NCBI RefSeq assembly: GCF_000876205.1
Contig: NZ_AWTT01000010.1
Coordinates: forward strand, 1 to 46,523
Direction of reading: 5' to 3'
From: Paucilactobacillus wasatchensis
GTDB taxonomy: Bacteria > Bacillota > Bacilli > Lactobacillales > Lactobacillaceae
Length of the DNA: 46,523 nucleotides
A program made the position numbers and the translations under genes. The notes under the pieces were generated by a model. That model worked only from the letters and a program-made list of their open reading frames with translations, was not told the origin of the DNA and did not search any database. Below, piece by piece: positions 31,525-42,156 of the stretch (the stretch's first letter is position 1; each line of letters starts with the position of its first letter).

Positions 31525-32856
31525 TTATGCTAAAGCGCCCATCGGATCCCAAGGCTTCAATAACACAGGTTCTTGCTCTTGGGCAGCTTTTAATTCAGGT
31601 GATAAAAATTGTTTTTTTACAACAATCTGATAACAAAACTCATCCATCCAGGTGTCACTCATGACAAAATAACCTTTGGTACCAACTTTTGGTCCCCAGG
31701 AATTTTCGACTTTCCATTTGGTTGGTTTGTCATCAACTAAATCAACTCCGGTTAAAACCATGGCGTGCGTCATCATGCTATCGCCGTAATCAAGCCGCTG
31801 TGCCTTCGTCATTGAAAATGGTGTGTCAAATAGTTCAGTTTCATTATAAATATTTGTGTCCATGATCCCTTTTTGACGATCAGAGCTTTGTCCGACATCA
31901 CAACCAAACCAAACACTTTCACCGGCTTTTAATTGGGTAATAGCAAGTTTTTTGAAGTCTGCCATCGTAACATTTAAATGTTTAACCGGACGACCACCAA
32001 CAACATTACCCAACATATCAATAGTGTATGTTTGATTGTATGGCTTATCAGCTGTGGGTGAATTAATAATTGAAACATAGTCATCCAAATTCCAACCGAC
32101 ATATTTTTGGAAAAACGTTTGCGGTGTTAAATCGGCATCACGATGATAATTTTTTTGCTCATCACGATATTCAAAATCAAACTTAACGGGTGGCTGGCCA
32201 AAACTGTATGTCAAAACACGATAAATGGCATTGAGCATTTCGTTTCTGGTCTGGTCAATTTGAGTTTCACTAGCATTGTCCGTTACCAGTTTGCGCAAAG
32301 TAATTGCGTCTTGACGTAATTTCCGGTTTAAGGTTGTATTGATTTCATTGGACTTGGAGCTGTTGTAAGTTTCTGGCATTGCAGATTGTGGTACGACGCC
32401 GTACTTTTCAATCAAAGCACAGAGCATATCCCACTGGCCGCCATCTTGCTGTGGTGTTTCCATTAACCAAGCAACTTCTCGGCTGCCAGCTGGTTGATGG
32501 GCTGTTTTTAAAACATTTTCATAAAAATAATTTGCTTTTTCAAATTTATCCCAGAAAAAAGTATATGACTGAGATAGTTCAAATTTAGTAAGGCCAAATT
32601 TTTGTGCCATATCATGACGCATCGTGTTCAACGCGGCAAACATCCAGCAACGACCTGATTGCTTTTGATTTGACACATCACCTGTGTTGAGGTCAATTGA
32701 AAACACTGGCTCCGATTTACTAACAGCATGCCAATCATAACTGCTTGCTAGAATTCCGTTCTTAGTAACTGCACGTTCAATTACGGTAGCTGCAGGTTGG
32801 TTATTGAGTTCTTTTTTAAATTGGTTCAATTGTTCAGTTGTAATTTCATGACTCAC
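31525..32856 (-). CDS. pepC: Aminopeptidase C (bleomycin hydrolase family, C1B)
   Basis: The 443-aa cytoplasmic cysteine peptidase releases N-terminal residues from peptides; it is a standard part of lactobacillar proteolysis and would use peptides brought in by transporters such as DtpT. The catalytic residues are visible: Cys in QSGRCWMFAALN (about residue 70), His in MTHAMVLTG (about 362) and Asn in VENSWG (about 384). The start GTG at 32856 is taken because AAAGGAG lies 10 bases upstream; an in-frame GTG at 32865 is almost on top of it. Its own terminator follows. Confidence 0.93.
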   Translation of the reverse strand: MSHEITTEQLNQFKKELNNQPAATVIERAVTKNGILASSYDWHAVSKSEPVFSIDLNTGDVSNQKQSGRCWMFAALNTMRHDMAQKFGLTKFELSQSYTFFWDKFEKANYFYENVLKTAHQPAGSREVAWLMETPQQDGGQWDMLCALIEKYGVVPQSAMPETYNSSKSNEINTTLNRKLRQDAITLRKLVTDNASETQIDQTRNEMLNAIYRVLTYSFGQPPVKFDFEYRDEQKNYHRDADLTPQTFFQKYVGWNLDDYVSIINSPTADKPYNQTYTIDMLGNVVGGRPVKHLNVTMADFKKLAITQLKAGESVWFGCDVGQSSDRQKGIMDTNIYNETELFDTPFSMTKAQRLDYGDSMMTHAMVLTGVDLVDDKPTKWKVENSWGPKVGTKGYFVMSDTWMDEFCYQIVVKKQFLSPELKAAQEQEPVLLKPWDPMGALA

Positions 32857-32945
32857 ATCGACCACGCTCCTTTAATATTTATCCTTCTATTGTACTCAAG
32901 TTTTGAAAGACAGTAAAATGATTGCTTTATTTTTACCAATTGGAA

Positions 32946-32986
32946 ATAAAAAAAAGCAATCAGAGTGCGATTGCACAGCTGATTGA
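32946..32986 (-). terminator. Terminator of rpiA
   Basis: Read on the minus strand, CAATCAG(C)TGTGC pairs with GCAC(T)CTGATTG around a short AATC loop and is followed by CTTTTTTTT. It separates rpiA from pepC. Confidence 0.85.
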
Positions 32987-33009
32987 ATCTTTTAATGCTT
33001 AACTTTTGT

Positions 33010-33693
33010 TTAGTCACGCCCGTGCAAAACTTCGGGGCCGCTTTCTCGGCCAACGATCACAGTATTAACCATATTGAGAAAGAATCCGTGTTCAACTACG
33101 CCAACCATTTTAACTAAGTCATCAGCTAAACCAAATGGATCGCCAATCCGATTTAATTGAAGGTCAATGATATAGTTTTTTTGATCTGTTAAAAACTTAG
33201 TGTCATTGGTCATGCGAAATTCGGGGTTGTAGCCTTTTTGCTGCAATTCATGAAATACATGTGCACTGCCAAAAGGGATTACTTCCACGGGCAATGGGAA
33301 CTTACCGAGTTGATGGACCATTTTGCTTTCATCAACGATCCACATAATTTTGCTTGAATTGATGGCAACAATTTTTTCCCACAAAAGGGCACCACCGCCA
33401 CCTTTGATCCCTTGAAAATTATCATCAACTTCATCAGCGCCATCGATCGTCAGGTCGATATGATCAACTTCGTCAATATTTTTAATTGTGATACCTAGGT
33501 CTTGAGCTTGTTTTGTGGTCCGGTTTGATGTAGTGACACCGACAATATTCAGCTGTTCTTCTTGCACTCGTTTACCAAGCGCATCAACCATATAGCGAAC
33601 TGTCGAACCAGTACCGAGACCAACCGTCATTCCATCTTCTATATATTTAACGGCTTCTTGGCCAACTTGTTGCTTTAATTCATTTTGATCCAT
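33010..33693 (-). CDS. rpiA: Ribose-5-phosphate isomerase A
   Basis: The 227-aa enzyme interconverts ribose-5-phosphate and ribulose-5-phosphate. The family motifs are present: [15 protein letters not shown] (residues 26-40), the DGADEVD segment (about 84-90) with catalytic Asp, [12 protein letters not shown] (about 97-108, with the catalytic Glu and Lys) and the DESK segment. The ATG at 33693 follows AGGGGGAG. It is 18 bases after the GNAT gene on the same strand, so they are probably cotranscribed. It would serve the metabolism of ribose taken up by the rbs system about 8 kb away. Confidence 0.95.
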   Translation of the reverse strand: MDQNELKQQVGQEAVKYIEDGMTVGLGTGSTVRYMVDALGKRVQEEQLNIVGVTTSNRTTKQAQDLGITIKNIDEVDHIDLTIDGADEVDDNFQGIKGGGGALLWEKIVAINSSKIMWIVDESKMVHQLGKFPLPVEVIPFGSAHVFHELQQKGYNPEFRMTNDTKFLTDQKNYIIDLQLNRIGDPFGLADDLVKMVGVVEHGFFLNMVNTVIVGRESGPEVLHGRD

Positions 33694-33711
33694 TTAATTT
33701 TCTCCCCCTAG

Positions 33712-34005
33712 TTAAAAACGATCTTCTGGTGCCAATAACTGCTGATACTCGCTGTGTTGACCAAATTCTTTCTTAGCAAATGGACATAAAAGTTTAACTT
33801 TTAGACTATTTTTACTAGCATAGCAGACAAATTCAGCCACTAATTGCGCCGCCAGCCCTTGTCCCCGAGCTACCGGGTTAACAAATGTTCGCTCAACAAC
33901 CACTAAATTTTTACCATCTGCAACAGTCGGAAAAACAATTTCTCCTAGCAATTGTCCTGTTCCATCTTCCGCGAAAATTCGGCCGGGCGCATATTGAAAT
34001 TGCAT
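33712..34005 (-). CDS. Small GNAT-family N-acetyltransferase (YjdJ-like)
   Basis: The 97-aa protein corresponds to the short GNAT type. The acetyl-CoA-binding segment is RTFVNPVARGQGLAAQLVAEFV (about 39-60), with the Q/RxxGxG/A pattern, followed by the characteristic CPFAKKEF end. The acceptor substrate is unknown. The ATG at 34005 follows AGGTGA. It is the promoter-proximal gene of a unit with rpiA and is divergent from dut. Confidence 0.82.
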   Translation of the reverse strand: MQFQYAPGRIFAEDGTGQLLGEIVFPTVADGKNLVVVERTFVNPVARGQGLAAQLVAEFVCYASKNSLKVKLLCPFAKKEFGQHSEYQQLLAPEDRF

Positions 34006-34110
34006 TTCATCACCTAGTTTTCATCTTTTCTAATCATATAAATTTAACCGTTTTCAGTGGTGATTGTCAACCTAGCCGATAAAGTAGTATTAAAAACGAG
34101 TTTGCTCCCG

Positions 34111-34116
34111 TATAAT
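34111..34116 (+). promoter_or_regulatory. -10 element before dut
   Basis: A consensus TATAAT lies 33 bases before the dut ATG. The matching -35 is weak. Confidence 0.45.
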
Positions 34117-34148
34117 TAGAGAAATAAGGGAAAAGGGGATATGGATTA

Positions 34149-34685
34149 ATGAAACGTGGATTTGAAATTATCACAGCTAAACAAGATCTACAAATTAATT
34201 TACCAAAACGCCAAACCAAAAATGCTGCCGGGTATGATTTTGAATGCGCAGAGGATTTTATTTTACCATCGATTTGGAAACTTAATTTTATTAAGATATT
34301 TAAATTATTGCATCAAACAAAGGAAATTACCGTAACAGATTATCAACAAGCAAATGCGGTATTGAAACCGTTATTAGTTCCAACAGGGATTAAAGCATAT
34401 ATGCAACCAGATGAATTTTTGCTATTGGCCAATCGATCTAGCAATCCGTTAAAAAGACGATTAGTGCTACCAAATGGTGTTGGAGTGGTTGACGCAGATT
34501 ATTATAATAATGACAGCAATGAGGGAGAGATATTTTTCCAACTCCTTAATTTTGGTGTCACTGACGTCTCAATTAAAAAGGGCGAAAGAATTGGTCAGGG
34601 TATTTTTATGCCATATTTGGTAGCAGACGATGAACAAGCACCAAAAAACAAGCGCAATGGTGGGTTTGGTTCAACTAAAAAGTAA
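34149..34685 (+). CDS. dut: dUTP diphosphatase, trimeric type
   Basis: The 178-aa enzyme hydrolyses dUTP to dUMP, keeping uracil out of DNA and feeding thymidylate synthesis. All five family motifs can be read: AGYDF (27-31), NRSSNP (95-100), GVGVVDADYYNN (about 109-120), KKGERIGQGIF (about 142-152) and the C-terminal NGGFGST. An insertion of about 30 residues after motif I makes it longer than the E. coli enzyme. The start at 34149 follows AAAAGGGG. It heads the dut-radA-PIN/TRAM-gltX order, though radA has its own upstream region. Confidence 0.92.
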   Translation: MKRGFEIITAKQDLQINLPKRQTKNAAGYDFECAEDFILPSIWKLNFIKIFKLLHQTKEITVTDYQQANAVLKPLLVPTGIKAYMQPDEFLLLANRSSNPLKRRLVLPNGVGVVDADYYNNDSNEGEIFFQLLNFGVTDVSIKKGERIGQGIFMPYLVADDEQAPKNKRNGGFGSTKK

Positions 34686-34773
34686 TTGTAAGATATGATT
34701 AAGGTTATCATGAACCGTAGATTTATCAGTGGTTATGATACAATAGTGTAGACCAATCCAAGGAGGTTAGTAG

Positions 34774-36141
34774 ATGGCAAAAGTAAAAACACAGTTTGTG
34801 TGTCAAAATTGTGGGTATAGTTCTCCCCGTTTTTTGGGACGCTGTCCAAATTGTGGTGAATGGAACACGTTGGTGGAAGAAAAAGTTCAATCTAGTGTTG
34901 ACCGTAAATCACGAGTCAGCATGAATGGAACGACCGTCAAACCAACTAAAATTGGCGAAATTAAAATGGGGCAGACACCTCGGGTTAAAACAAATATGAG
35001 GGAATTAAACCGTGTGTTAGGCGGTGGCATTGTCCCTGGTTCCCTGATTTTGATTGGTGGTGATCCAGGGATTGGTAAGTCAACACTGTTACTTCAAGTG
35101 TCTGGCCAACTGAATCAAACTGGCGGCAGCGTGTTGTATGTTTCTGGTGAAGAGAGTGCTACGCAAATTAAGATGCGAGCAGACCGATTACATGTAGCTG
35201 GTGATCAATTTTACGTATATCCCGAAACGGACATGAGCAGCATTCGCGCTACGATTGAAGAGTTAAAACCTGATTATGTGGTGATTGATTCAGTTCAAAC
35301 AATGTCAGAGCCAGATGTCGCGTCAGCAATTGGAAGTGTGGCTCAAATTCGTGAAGTGACGGCAGAATTAATGCAGATTGGTAAAACCAATAACATCACC
35401 ATCTTTATTGTGGGCCATGTTACCAAAGGTGGAGCCATCGCGGGGCCTAAAATTTTGGAGCACATGGTAGATACTGTTTTGTATTTTGAAGGTGATTTAC
35501 ACCATACGTATCGAATCCTACGATCACAGAAAAATCGCTTTGGTTCTACTAACGAGTTGGGCATTTTTGAAATGCGAGAAAATGGGCTGCAAGAGGTTGC
35601 TAATCCTTCAGAAATATTCTTAGAGGAGCGACTAAAGGATGCAACCGGTTCGGCTGTTGTTGTATCAATGGAAGGAACCCGACCAATTTTGGTTGAAATC
35701 CAAGCCTTAATTACGCCGACAGTGTTTGGTAATGCACAACGTACTGCGACTGGTTTGAATCGTAACAGAGTGTCATTGTTAATGGCCGTATTAGAAAAAC
35801 GGGCTAATTTGATGCTACAAAATCAGGATGCCTACTTGAAAGCTGCTGGTGGCGTCAAATTGGACGAGCCAGCGATTGATTTGACAATCTCAGTCAGTAT
35901 TGCATCTAGTTATCGGGACAAGGGAACTCAACCAACCGACGCATTTGTTGGCGAAGTTGGGCTGACTGGTGAAATCAGACGGGTTAACCGGATTGAACAA
36001 CGAGTGGCAGAAGCGCAAAAACTAGGATTCAAACGAATCTTTATTCCAAAAAATAACTTGCAAGGATGGACGCCACCAACCGGTATCAAAGTTATTGGTG
36101 TGGCAACGTTGGGTGAGGCATTGAAAAAGGCGTTGAATTAA
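34774..36141 (+). CDS. radA: DNA repair protein RadA
   Basis: The 455-aa RecA-like helicase promotes branch migration in recombination and repair. The order is an N-terminal C4 zinc finger (Cys10, 13, 24, 27), a RecA core with Walker [11 protein letters not shown] (95-104), the KNRFG motif (about 250-254) and a C-terminal Lon-like domain. In competent Gram-positives RadA also helps chromosomal integration during transformation, of note given the comX-like sigma gene downstream. AAGGAGG precedes the ATG at 34774. It lies 22 bases before the PIN/TRAM gene. Confidence 0.95.
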   Translation: MAKVKTQFVCQNCGYSSPRFLGRCPNCGEWNTLVEEKVQSSVDRKSRVSMNGTTVKPTKIGEIKMGQTPRVKTNMRELNRVLGGGIVPGSLILIGGDPGIGKSTLLLQVSGQLNQTGGSVLYVSGEESATQIKMRADRLHVAGDQFYVYPETDMSSIRATIEELKPDYVVIDSVQTMSEPDVASAIGSVAQIREVTAELMQIGKTNNITIFIVGHVTKGGAIAGPKILEHMVDTVLYFEGDLHHTYRILRSQKNRFGSTNELGIFEMRENGLQEVANPSEIFLEERLKDATGSAVVVSMEGTRPILVEIQALITPTVFGNAQRTATGLNRNRVSLLMAVLEKRANLMLQNQDAYLKAAGGVKLDEPAIDLTISVSIASSYRDKGTQPTDAFVGEVGLTGEIRRVNRIEQRVAEAQKLGFKRIFIPKNNLQGWTPPTGIKVIGVATLGEALKKALN

Positions 36142-36163
36142 TTTTTGAAAGGAGGAGATTTAC

Positions 36164-37309
36164 ATGAGAAAACATATTATTAGGCTCTTGTTCGTTATTT
36201 TGGGCGCAGCAGTCGGATTTTACTATTTACCATTATTATGGGATGTAGTTGGCTTAAATATCACCGGAATTAGTTTATTATTTATTGATCTGTTTATCGG
36301 AGCAATTGTTTTTTGGCTATTATCATATGCACTAGCTACTTCCGTTGAGCACCTTGTCAATCGAGCTGAGTCTTATTTAACCAAGCAAAGTCCAATTTAT
36401 TTATTGTTTGGCAGTTTGCTGACGATTGTGGGACTCGTATTGGCTGTTTTATTATCAATTCCACTTTGGAACTCACATGTACCTGTTTTAGATAACATTG
36501 TCCCAGTTATTTTGATGTTGTTGTTTGGTTACATGGGATTTCGTTTGGGCACCACGAGATTAGATGATTGGCGCACTTTATTTCAATTTAGAAGACAAAA
36601 CAAAGAAGCGCCGCAAGATAGTGATGGCAACTTGTTGAAGAAGCAAGATGATAATTATCACCATTATAAAATTTTGGACACAAACATTTTGATTGATGGC
36701 CGCATTTATGACATTGTGAAAACTGGCTTCATCGAAGGAACATTGCTAGTTCCCAATTTTGTGTTGTATGAACTGCAATACATTGCGGATTCTAGTGATA
36801 GCATCAAACGGGTTCGTGGTCGTCGTGGCCTCGATATTTTGAATAAATTACAGAGTGAGAAAATCGTTCCAATTGAAATGTACGAGGGTGATTTTGAGGA
36901 TGTCTCTGAGGTTGACAGCAAGTTGATTCGATTAGCGAAACAGGTGGATGGCGTGATTGTAACGAATGATTACAATTTGAATAAAGTCATTCAATTTCAA
37001 AACGTACAGGTTATGAATATAAACGGACTAGCTAAGTCACTGAAGCCACGTGTCATTCCAGGTGAAACCATGAATGTGATGGTTGTCAAAAACGGAACTG
37101 AACGACAACAAGGGGTGGCATATTTGGATGATGGCACAATGGTTGTTGTTGAAGATGGTCGCTACTATATGAACGAACATATTGATGTGGAAGTAACTAG
37201 TGCACTGCAGACTGATGCAGGTCGAATGATTTTTGCCCGCCCCGTTCATTCAACTAAGGGCATCAACGAACATCACACAGCCGATAAGGACAATTCAGCT
37301 AGTAAATGA
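36164..37309 (+). CDS. Membrane PIN-TRAM domain protein (YacL-type)
   Basis: The 381-aa protein has about four membrane segments in residues 1-130, a PIN nuclease-like domain (about 165-290, starting KILDTNILIDGRIYD with the acidic metal ligands) and a C-terminal TRAM domain (about 300-360). It is probably an RNA-cleaving or RNA-binding membrane protein; the target is unknown. GGAGGAG precedes the ATG at 36164. The radA-PIN/TRAM-gltX order is conserved in Bacilli, which supports the identification. Confidence 0.9.
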   Translation: MRKHIIRLLFVILGAAVGFYYLPLLWDVVGLNITGISLLFIDLFIGAIVFWLLSYALATSVEHLVNRAESYLTKQSPIYLLFGSLLTIVGLVLAVLLSIPLWNSHVPVLDNIVPVILMLLFGYMGFRLGTTRLDDWRTLFQFRRQNKEAPQDSDGNLLKKQDDNYHHYKILDTNILIDGRIYDIVKTGFIEGTLLVPNFVLYELQYIADSSDSIKRVRGRRGLDILNKLQSEKIVPIEMYEGDFEDVSEVDSKLIRLAKQVDGVIVTNDYNLNKVIQFQNVQVMNINGLAKSLKPRVIPGETMNVMVVKNGTERQQGVAYLDDGTMVVVEDGRYYMNEHIDVEVTSALQTDAGRMIFARPVHSTKGINEHHTADKDNSASK

Positions 37310-37319
37310 GACTAGCTCC

Positions 37320-37348
37320 TTGGAATTTATGACCGATACCTGTACACT
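37320..37348 (+). promoter_or_regulatory. Promoter of gltX
   Basis: TTGGAA (37320-37325) and TACACT (37343-37348) are separated by 17 bases. The leader is about 40 nt, with no room for a T-box. Confidence 0.55.
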
Positions 37349-37395
37349 AGACAGTGAAATCTAATGATGGAATTTAATGAAAGAGGCGTAAAGTT

Positions 37396-38886
37396 TTGGC
37401 AAAAAATAACATACGTGTTCGCTATGCTCCCAGTCCGACTGGACATTTGCATATTGGCAACGCGCGAACGGCATTATTCAATTACTTATTTGCTCGGCAC
37501 AACAAGGGTAAGTTTATTATCCGAATTGAAGATACCGACACCAAACGCAACATTGTGGACGGCGAAAAAAGTCAGTTAGAAAATCTAAAATGGTTAGGGC
37601 TGGATTGGGATGAAGGTCCTGATGTTGGTGGTGATTTTGGTCCGTACCGACAATCTGAACGAAAAGATATTTACGTTAAGTTAATTCAACAGTTGCAAGA
37701 CGAGGGATTAGCATACAAATCTTACCGCACAGAAGAAGAACTGGAATCAGATCGTGAAGCACAAAAAGCGCGCAAAGAAATGCCACACTATGTTTATGAA
37801 TATGCAGGAATGTCCGCTGAGCAAATTAAGCAAACTCAAGCAGAAGCGGAAGCTAAAGGGCTTGAACCGGTTGTTCGTTTCAGGATTCCACAAGAGAAAA
37901 CTTATACTTGGCAAGACTTGGTCAAAGGTGAGATCTCCTTTGCTGCAGATACAATTGGTGGCGACTTTGTCATTCAGAAACGTGATGGAATGCCGACTTA
38001 TAACTTCGCAGTGGTCGTTGATGATCATTTGATGAAAATCAGCCACGTTTTTCGGGGCGACGACCATGTTGCTAACACTCCGAAACAGTTGATGATTTAC
38101 GAAGCATTTGGCTGGGATGCACCTCAATTTGGGCATATGAGCTTGATTATCAACACAGAAACCGGGAAAAAGTTAAGTAAACGGGATGAGTCGGTTCTTC
38201 AGTTTATTGAACAATACCGCGAACTAGGCTATTTGCCTGCTGCAATGCTGAATTTTATTGTGTTATTGGGCTGGTCTCCAGTTGGTGAAGATGAAATTTT
38301 TACGCGGCAAGATTTTATTAAAATGTACGATGAAAACCGTTTAAGTAAGTCACCTGCATCATTTGATGGTAAAAAACTAGAATGGATTAATAATCAGTAC
38401 ATGAAAAATGCTGATGAGGACGAAGTGTTTGATTTAGCCTTACCACAATTAATTGAGGCAGGGTTGTTGGAAAAACGACCAGATGCCAAAACGATGGAGT
38501 GGACGAGAAAACTAGTCAGCGTCTTCAAGCGTGAAATTAGTTATGCTCGTGAAATTGTGCCATTGACCAAGCCGTTCTTCCATGGTCCAGCTGAAATTGA
38601 TGCTGAAGCGAGAGAAGAATTGCATGCTGATACTGCTGTGACAGTATTACAGGAATTTCATGATCGAATAGAAAAATTGGATTATCTGAACACAGCTCAG
38701 ATTTTGAAGACAATCAAAAGTATTCAAAAAGATACTAAGATTAAAGGTCGTAAGTTGTGGATGCCAATTCGGATTGCAGTTACTCATGAAATGCACGGAC
38801 CAGAATTGCCTGAAAGCATTGAATTGATTGGCTATGAAACAACGTTAGCTAATTTAACTGAAATGATTCAAGAGTTAACAGCATAA
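37396..38886 (+). CDS. gltX: Glutamyl-tRNA synthetase (probably also charging tRNA-Gln)
   Basis: The 496-aa class I synthetase has the HIGH variant HIGN in [20 protein letters not shown] (about residues 12-31) and the KMSKS variant KKLSKRDES (about 256-264). In lactobacilli the enzyme is normally non-discriminating, with Glu-tRNA-Gln then amidated by GatCAB; that is family knowledge, not seen here. The start is TTG at 37396, with GAAAGAGG about 10 bases upstream. Confidence 0.95.
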   Translation: MAKNNIRVRYAPSPTGHLHIGNARTALFNYLFARHNKGKFIIRIEDTDTKRNIVDGEKSQLENLKWLGLDWDEGPDVGGDFGPYRQSERKDIYVKLIQQLQDEGLAYKSYRTEEELESDREAQKARKEMPHYVYEYAGMSAEQIKQTQAEAEAKGLEPVVRFRIPQEKTYTWQDLVKGEISFAADTIGGDFVIQKRDGMPTYNFAVVVDDHLMKISHVFRGDDHVANTPKQLMIYEAFGWDAPQFGHMSLIINTETGKKLSKRDESVLQFIEQYRELGYLPAAMLNFIVLLGWSPVGEDEIFTRQDFIKMYDENRLSKSPASFDGKKLEWINNQYMKNADEDEVFDLALPQLIEAGLLEKRPDAKTMEWTRKLVSVFKREISYAREIVPLTKPFFHGPAEIDAEAREELHADTAVTVLQEFHDRIEKLDYLNTAQILKTIKSIQKDTKIKGRKLWMPIRIAVTHEMHGPELPESIELIGYETTLANLTEMIQELTA

Positions 38887-38905
38887 ATTTAATAAATAAC
38901 CATGT

Positions 38906-38943
38906 AAGGTTGCGACAAAACTTGGGTTTGTCGCAACCTTTTT
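38906..38943 (+). terminator. Terminator of gltX
   Basis: A perfect 14-bp stem (38906-38919 with 38927-38940) has a 7-nt loop and is followed by TTTTTAT. Confidence 0.9.
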
Positions 38944-39018
38944 ATGTCGCTTACAAAGGATGCAGGCTAAATGTGGTAAACTATTATTACTATAACGAGT
39001 TGAAATGAGGTTAGTTGA

Positions 39019-40425
39019 ATGCTAAAAGTTTATAACACGCTGACACGACAAAAAGAGATTTTTAAATCAATTAAGCCTGGTACGATTAATATGTATGTCT
39101 GTGGTCCAACTGTCTATAATTATATTCACATTGGGAATGCGCGGAGTGCAATTGCATTTGACACGATTCGGCGTTACTTTGAATTTCGTGGTTATCAGGT
39201 CAACTATGTTTCTAATTTTACTGATGTTGACGATAAAATGATTAAAGCAGCTAATGAACAGAGGATTACCGTCCCCCAATTAGCGGATAAATTTATTGCA
39301 GCGTTTATGGAGGATACACAAGCCGTCAATATTGAACCAGCCACCAAACATCCGCGGGCAACCGAAAACATTCCAGAGATTATTGCGTTTATTCAAGTTT
39401 TAATTGATAAAGGATATGCGTACGAGTCTGAGGGGGACGTGTATTATCGGGCACGTAAGTTTAAACATTATGGTGACTTATCCGCTCAACCGATTGATGA
39501 GCTTGAAGTTGGTGCTAGTCAGCATGTCGATGATCAAGAGTTTGACCGCAAAGAAGACCCAATTGATTTTGCATTATGGAAAGCAGCCAAGCCCCATGAA
39601 ATTAACTGGGAATCGCCGTGGGGTGCTGGCCGACCAGGCTGGCATATTGAATGTTCTGTGATGTCGACTAAATATTTAGGCGATACTTTCGATATACATG
39701 GTGGCGGGCAAGATTTAGAGTTTCCCCATCATGAAAATGAAATTGCGCAGAGTGAAGCTAAGACTGGAAAAAAATTTGCTAATTATTGGCTCCACAATGG
39801 ATTTGTCACTGTTGGCGATGAAAACGAAAAAATGAGCAAATCGTTAGGTAATTTTGTGACTGTTCATGACATTATTAAAACCCTAGACCCACAAATTCTC
39901 CGGTTTTTAATGGCCACCACCCAGTACCGCCGGCCCATTCAGTATAGTCAAAAAAATATTATTGATGCTACTAACAACTTGCAGCATATTCAGACGGCAT
40001 TTACGAACCTTTCATACCGGCTAAAAGATGCTGTCACTGGTCCAAATGAGGCAGAATTGGTAGACGTAGCTCAGTTAAAAAATCAGTTTATTGCGGCTAT
40101 GGATGATGATTTCAACGCCCAAAATGGGATTGCCACTGTTTATGAATTGGTTAAATTAAGTAATATCTATGCTCAAAAAAAGCAAGTTGCTCAAGAAACA
40201 TTACAGGTGATGTTGAACACGTTGCAGGAACTGATGGCAATTTTTGGCATTCGACTCCAGACAAATACATTGGACGATACCAAGATTGAAGCACTAATTG
40301 CAAAACGAAATGCGGCACGTGACAACAAAGATTTTCAATTGAGCGACCAAATTCGCGATGAACTTAAGAAACAGGGGATTGTCTTAGAGGACACACCCCA
40401 AGGAACAAGGTACAGAAAGGAATAG
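39019..40425 (+). CDS. cysS: Cysteinyl-tRNA synthetase
   Basis: The 468-aa class I synthetase has [16 protein letters not shown] (zinc Cys28 and HIGN) and KMSKSLGNF (about 273-281); the zinc ligands WHIECS and [13 protein letters not shown] are also present. The ATG at 39019 follows GAGGTTAG. It starts a tightly packed operon with mrnC (one base gap) and rlmB (overlap). No T-box leader fits in the 75-base gap after the gltX terminator. Confidence 0.95.
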   Translation: MLKVYNTLTRQKEIFKSIKPGTINMYVCGPTVYNYIHIGNARSAIAFDTIRRYFEFRGYQVNYVSNFTDVDDKMIKAANEQRITVPQLADKFIAAFMEDTQAVNIEPATKHPRATENIPEIIAFIQVLIDKGYAYESEGDVYYRARKFKHYGDLSAQPIDELEVGASQHVDDQEFDRKEDPIDFALWKAAKPHEINWESPWGAGRPGWHIECSVMSTKYLGDTFDIHGGGQDLEFPHHENEIAQSEAKTGKKFANYWLHNGFVTVGDENEKMSKSLGNFVTVHDIIKTLDPQILRFLMATTQYRRPIQYSQKNIIDATNNLQHIQTAFTNLSYRLKDAVTGPNEAELVDVAQLKNQFIAAMDDDFNAQNGIATVYELVKLSNIYAQKKQVAQETLQVMLNTLQELMAIFGIRLQTNTLDDTKIEALIAKRNAARDNKDFQLSDQIRDELKKQGIVLEDTPQGTRYRKE

Positions 40426-40426
40426 T

Positions 40427-40846
40427 ATGGCACAGTTTGATTATCAACAGGTTAACGGCATTGCATTGGCCTATTTAGGGGATGCAGCCTATGAAATTTA
40501 TATTCGAGAACATTTAATAAAACAAGGATTAACAAAACCTACTAAGTTACACCATTCAGCCACTCATTTTGTTTCAGCTAAGGCACAAGCTGCTTTAATT
40601 AATCTGATGGAACAAGACCAATTATTAACCGAGGAAGAATGGAACTTTTACAAACGTGGGCGAAACGCAAATAGTCACACCCATGCCAAGAACACCTCGG
40701 TGCTAACTTATCGAATTTCAACTGGATTTGAAGCACTGATGGGCTACTTAAAGTTAAGTCAACAAGACGCACGCCTCGCCGAGTTGGCTAATTGGTGTAT
40801 TGATCAAGTTGAAGCGAGGAGAACTGAAAATGGCACAGACAAATAG
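40427..40846 (+). CDS. mrnC: Mini-ribonuclease III
   Basis: The 139-aa protein is a single RNase III catalytic domain without the double-strand RNA-binding domain. In Bacillus the enzyme matures 23S rRNA. The active-site segment [18 protein letters not shown] (about residues 12-29) and the later EALMGYLKL region carry the acidic residues. It starts directly after the cysS stop and overlaps rlmB by 17 bases, the usual gltX/cysS-mrnC-rlmB order, combining tRNA charging with rRNA maturation genes. Confidence 0.93.
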   Translation: MAQFDYQQVNGIALAYLGDAAYEIYIREHLIKQGLTKPTKLHHSATHFVSAKAQAALINLMEQDQLLTEEEWNFYKRGRNANSHTHAKNTSVLTYRISTGFEALMGYLKLSQQDARLAELANWCIDQVEARRTENGTDK

Positions 40847-41585
40847 TGAAATGGATTTTGTGATTGGCCGCCACCCTGCAGTAGCAGCATTGAAATCGGA
40901 CCAAGAAATTAATAAGGTCTTTTTGCAGGAAGGCCTTAAGTCAGATTCCATCAAGGAAATTGTGGATTTAGCCAAAAAACGACGGTTAGTAATCTCAACG
41001 GTACCTAAAAATAAGTTAGACCAAATGACGGACCGACAAAATCACCAAGGTGTGGTTTTAGCAGTGGCCGCATTTCAGTATGCTGAAATTGATGATTTAT
41101 TTGCCAATGCAAAAGCAAAAAATGAAGCACCGTTTTTCATCATTTTAGATGAACTCGAAGATCCCCATAATTTAGGCTCTATTTTGCGAACTGCCGATGC
41201 GGCGGGTGTTCATGGTGTCATTATTCCTAAAAGAAGGGCGGTTGGGTTAACCTCTGTGGTGGCTAAAACCTCGACCGGGGCGATTGAACATGTTCCTGTT
41301 GCTCGTGTTACTAATTTGGTTCAAACAGCTAAACTATTACAAAAAGAGGGTGTCTGGTTGTTCGGAACTGACATGAATGGCACAGATTACCGCAAGTGGG
41401 ACGCAACTGGTGCAGTTACGTTGGTAATTGGTAATGAGGGTAAGGGTATTTCTGAGTTACTCAAAAAAACGGTTGATGAAATGTTGACTATTCCAATGGT
41501 GGGCCATGTGCAAAGCTTAAATGCAAGTGTAGCGGCTAGCTTGCTGATTTACCAAGGGTTTAATTCACGCCATCCACTTGGATAA
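40830..41585 (+). CDS. rlmB: 23S rRNA (guanosine-2'-O-)-methyltransferase RlmB (TrmH/SpoU family)
   Basis: The 251-aa enzyme has an N-terminal substrate-binding part (GRHPAVAAL) and a SpoU/SPOUT knotted methyltransferase core: [30 protein letters not shown] and [12 protein letters not shown], the three family motifs. It methylates a conserved guanosine of 23S rRNA. The ATG at 40830 follows GAGGAG and overlaps mrnC; an upstream in-frame start at 40800 has no ribosome site. No clear terminator follows before the rbs promoter. Confidence 0.93.
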   Translation: MAQTNSEMDFVIGRHPAVAALKSDQEINKVFLQEGLKSDSIKEIVDLAKKRRLVISTVPKNKLDQMTDRQNHQGVVLAVAAFQYAEIDDLFANAKAKNEAPFFIILDELEDPHNLGSILRTADAAGVHGVIIPKRRAVGLTSVVAKTSTGAIEHVPVARVTNLVQTAKLLQKEGVWLFGTDMNGTDYRKWDATGAVTLVIGNEGKGISELLKKTVDEMLTIPMVGHVQSLNASVAASLLIYQGFNSRHPLG

Positions 41586-41630
41586 TTTTTTAATAAAAGA
41601 GTTAAATAACTAAAAAAAATTTGAAATTAG

Positions 41631-41659
41631 TTGTAAGCCCTTTCAGTTTGTGGTAAATT
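41631..41659 (+). promoter_or_regulatory. Promoter of rbsDACB
   Basis: TTGTAA (41631-41636) and TAAATT (41654-41659) are spaced by 17 bases; transcription would begin near 41666, leaving the operator just downstream. Confidence 0.55.
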
Positions 41660-41683
41660 TATAAATGTAGCAGGAAAGGAATA

Positions 41684-41705
41684 TTAAGTAAAACGCTTTA
41701 CTTAA
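41684..41705 (+). promoter_or_regulatory. RbsR-like operator of the ribose operon
   Basis: The arms TTAAGTAAA and TTTACTTAA are perfect 9-bp inverted repeats around ACGC, with the central CG typical of LacI-family operators. It resembles RbsR sites of lactic acid bacteria. Its place just after the start point suits roadblock repression. The rbsR gene itself is not in this window. Confidence 0.7.
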
Positions 41706-41738
41706 TAAATTTACAGGCAAGGGGGGCTTGAGATTCAC

Positions 41739-42134
41739 ATGAAAAAAACAACGGTGATTAATTCTGATTTATCAAGAGTTATTAGCGATATGGGGCATTT
41801 TGATACTCTAGCGATTGGCGACGCTGGGATGCCTGTTCCAGTTGGGACAGAAAAAATCGATTTAGCGGTATCAAAAAATTTACCCAGTTTCATCTCTGTG
41901 TTAGAAAACGTTTTGAGTGAATTACAGGTACAAGAAATTATTTTGGCTGACGAAATTAGAACAGTCAATCCAAAACAATTATCTGCTGTTGAGGCATTGT
42001 TGCCTGACACCAAAATATCGTTTATCCCACATGAGCGGATGAAAAAAGATTTAAGCAAAGCCAAAGCTTTTGTGAGAACTGGAGAGATGTCTTCATTTTC
42101 GAACATTATTTTGGTCAGTGGCGTTACTTTTTGA
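41739..42134 (+). CDS. rbsD: D-ribose pyranase
   Basis: The 131-aa protein interconverts pyranose and furanose forms of D-ribose so that ribokinase can use it. The family residues are visible: [16 protein letters not shown] (His20, Asp28) and the conserved IPHERMK segment (about 96-102). The ATG at 41739 follows AAGGGGGG. It is the first gene of the ribose operon, 22 bases before rbsA. Confidence 0.94.
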   Translation: MKKTTVINSDLSRVISDMGHFDTLAIGDAGMPVPVGTEKIDLAVSKNLPSFISVLENVLSELQVQEIILADEIRTVNPKQLSAVEALLPDTKISFIPHERMKKDLSKAKAFVRTGEMSSFSNIILVSGVTF

Positions 42135-42156
42135 GAAAGAGAGGTGTTAAAAAATA

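Noticed and set aside
38940-39018. A T-box leader before cysS
   Set aside because: Only about 75 bases separate the gltX terminator and the start codon, and no T-box core or specifier stem is visible.
41684-41705. The ribose operator as a cre site
   Set aside because: It fails the TG and CA ends of the cre consensus; the symmetric GTAAAACG/CTTTAC form fits RbsR better.
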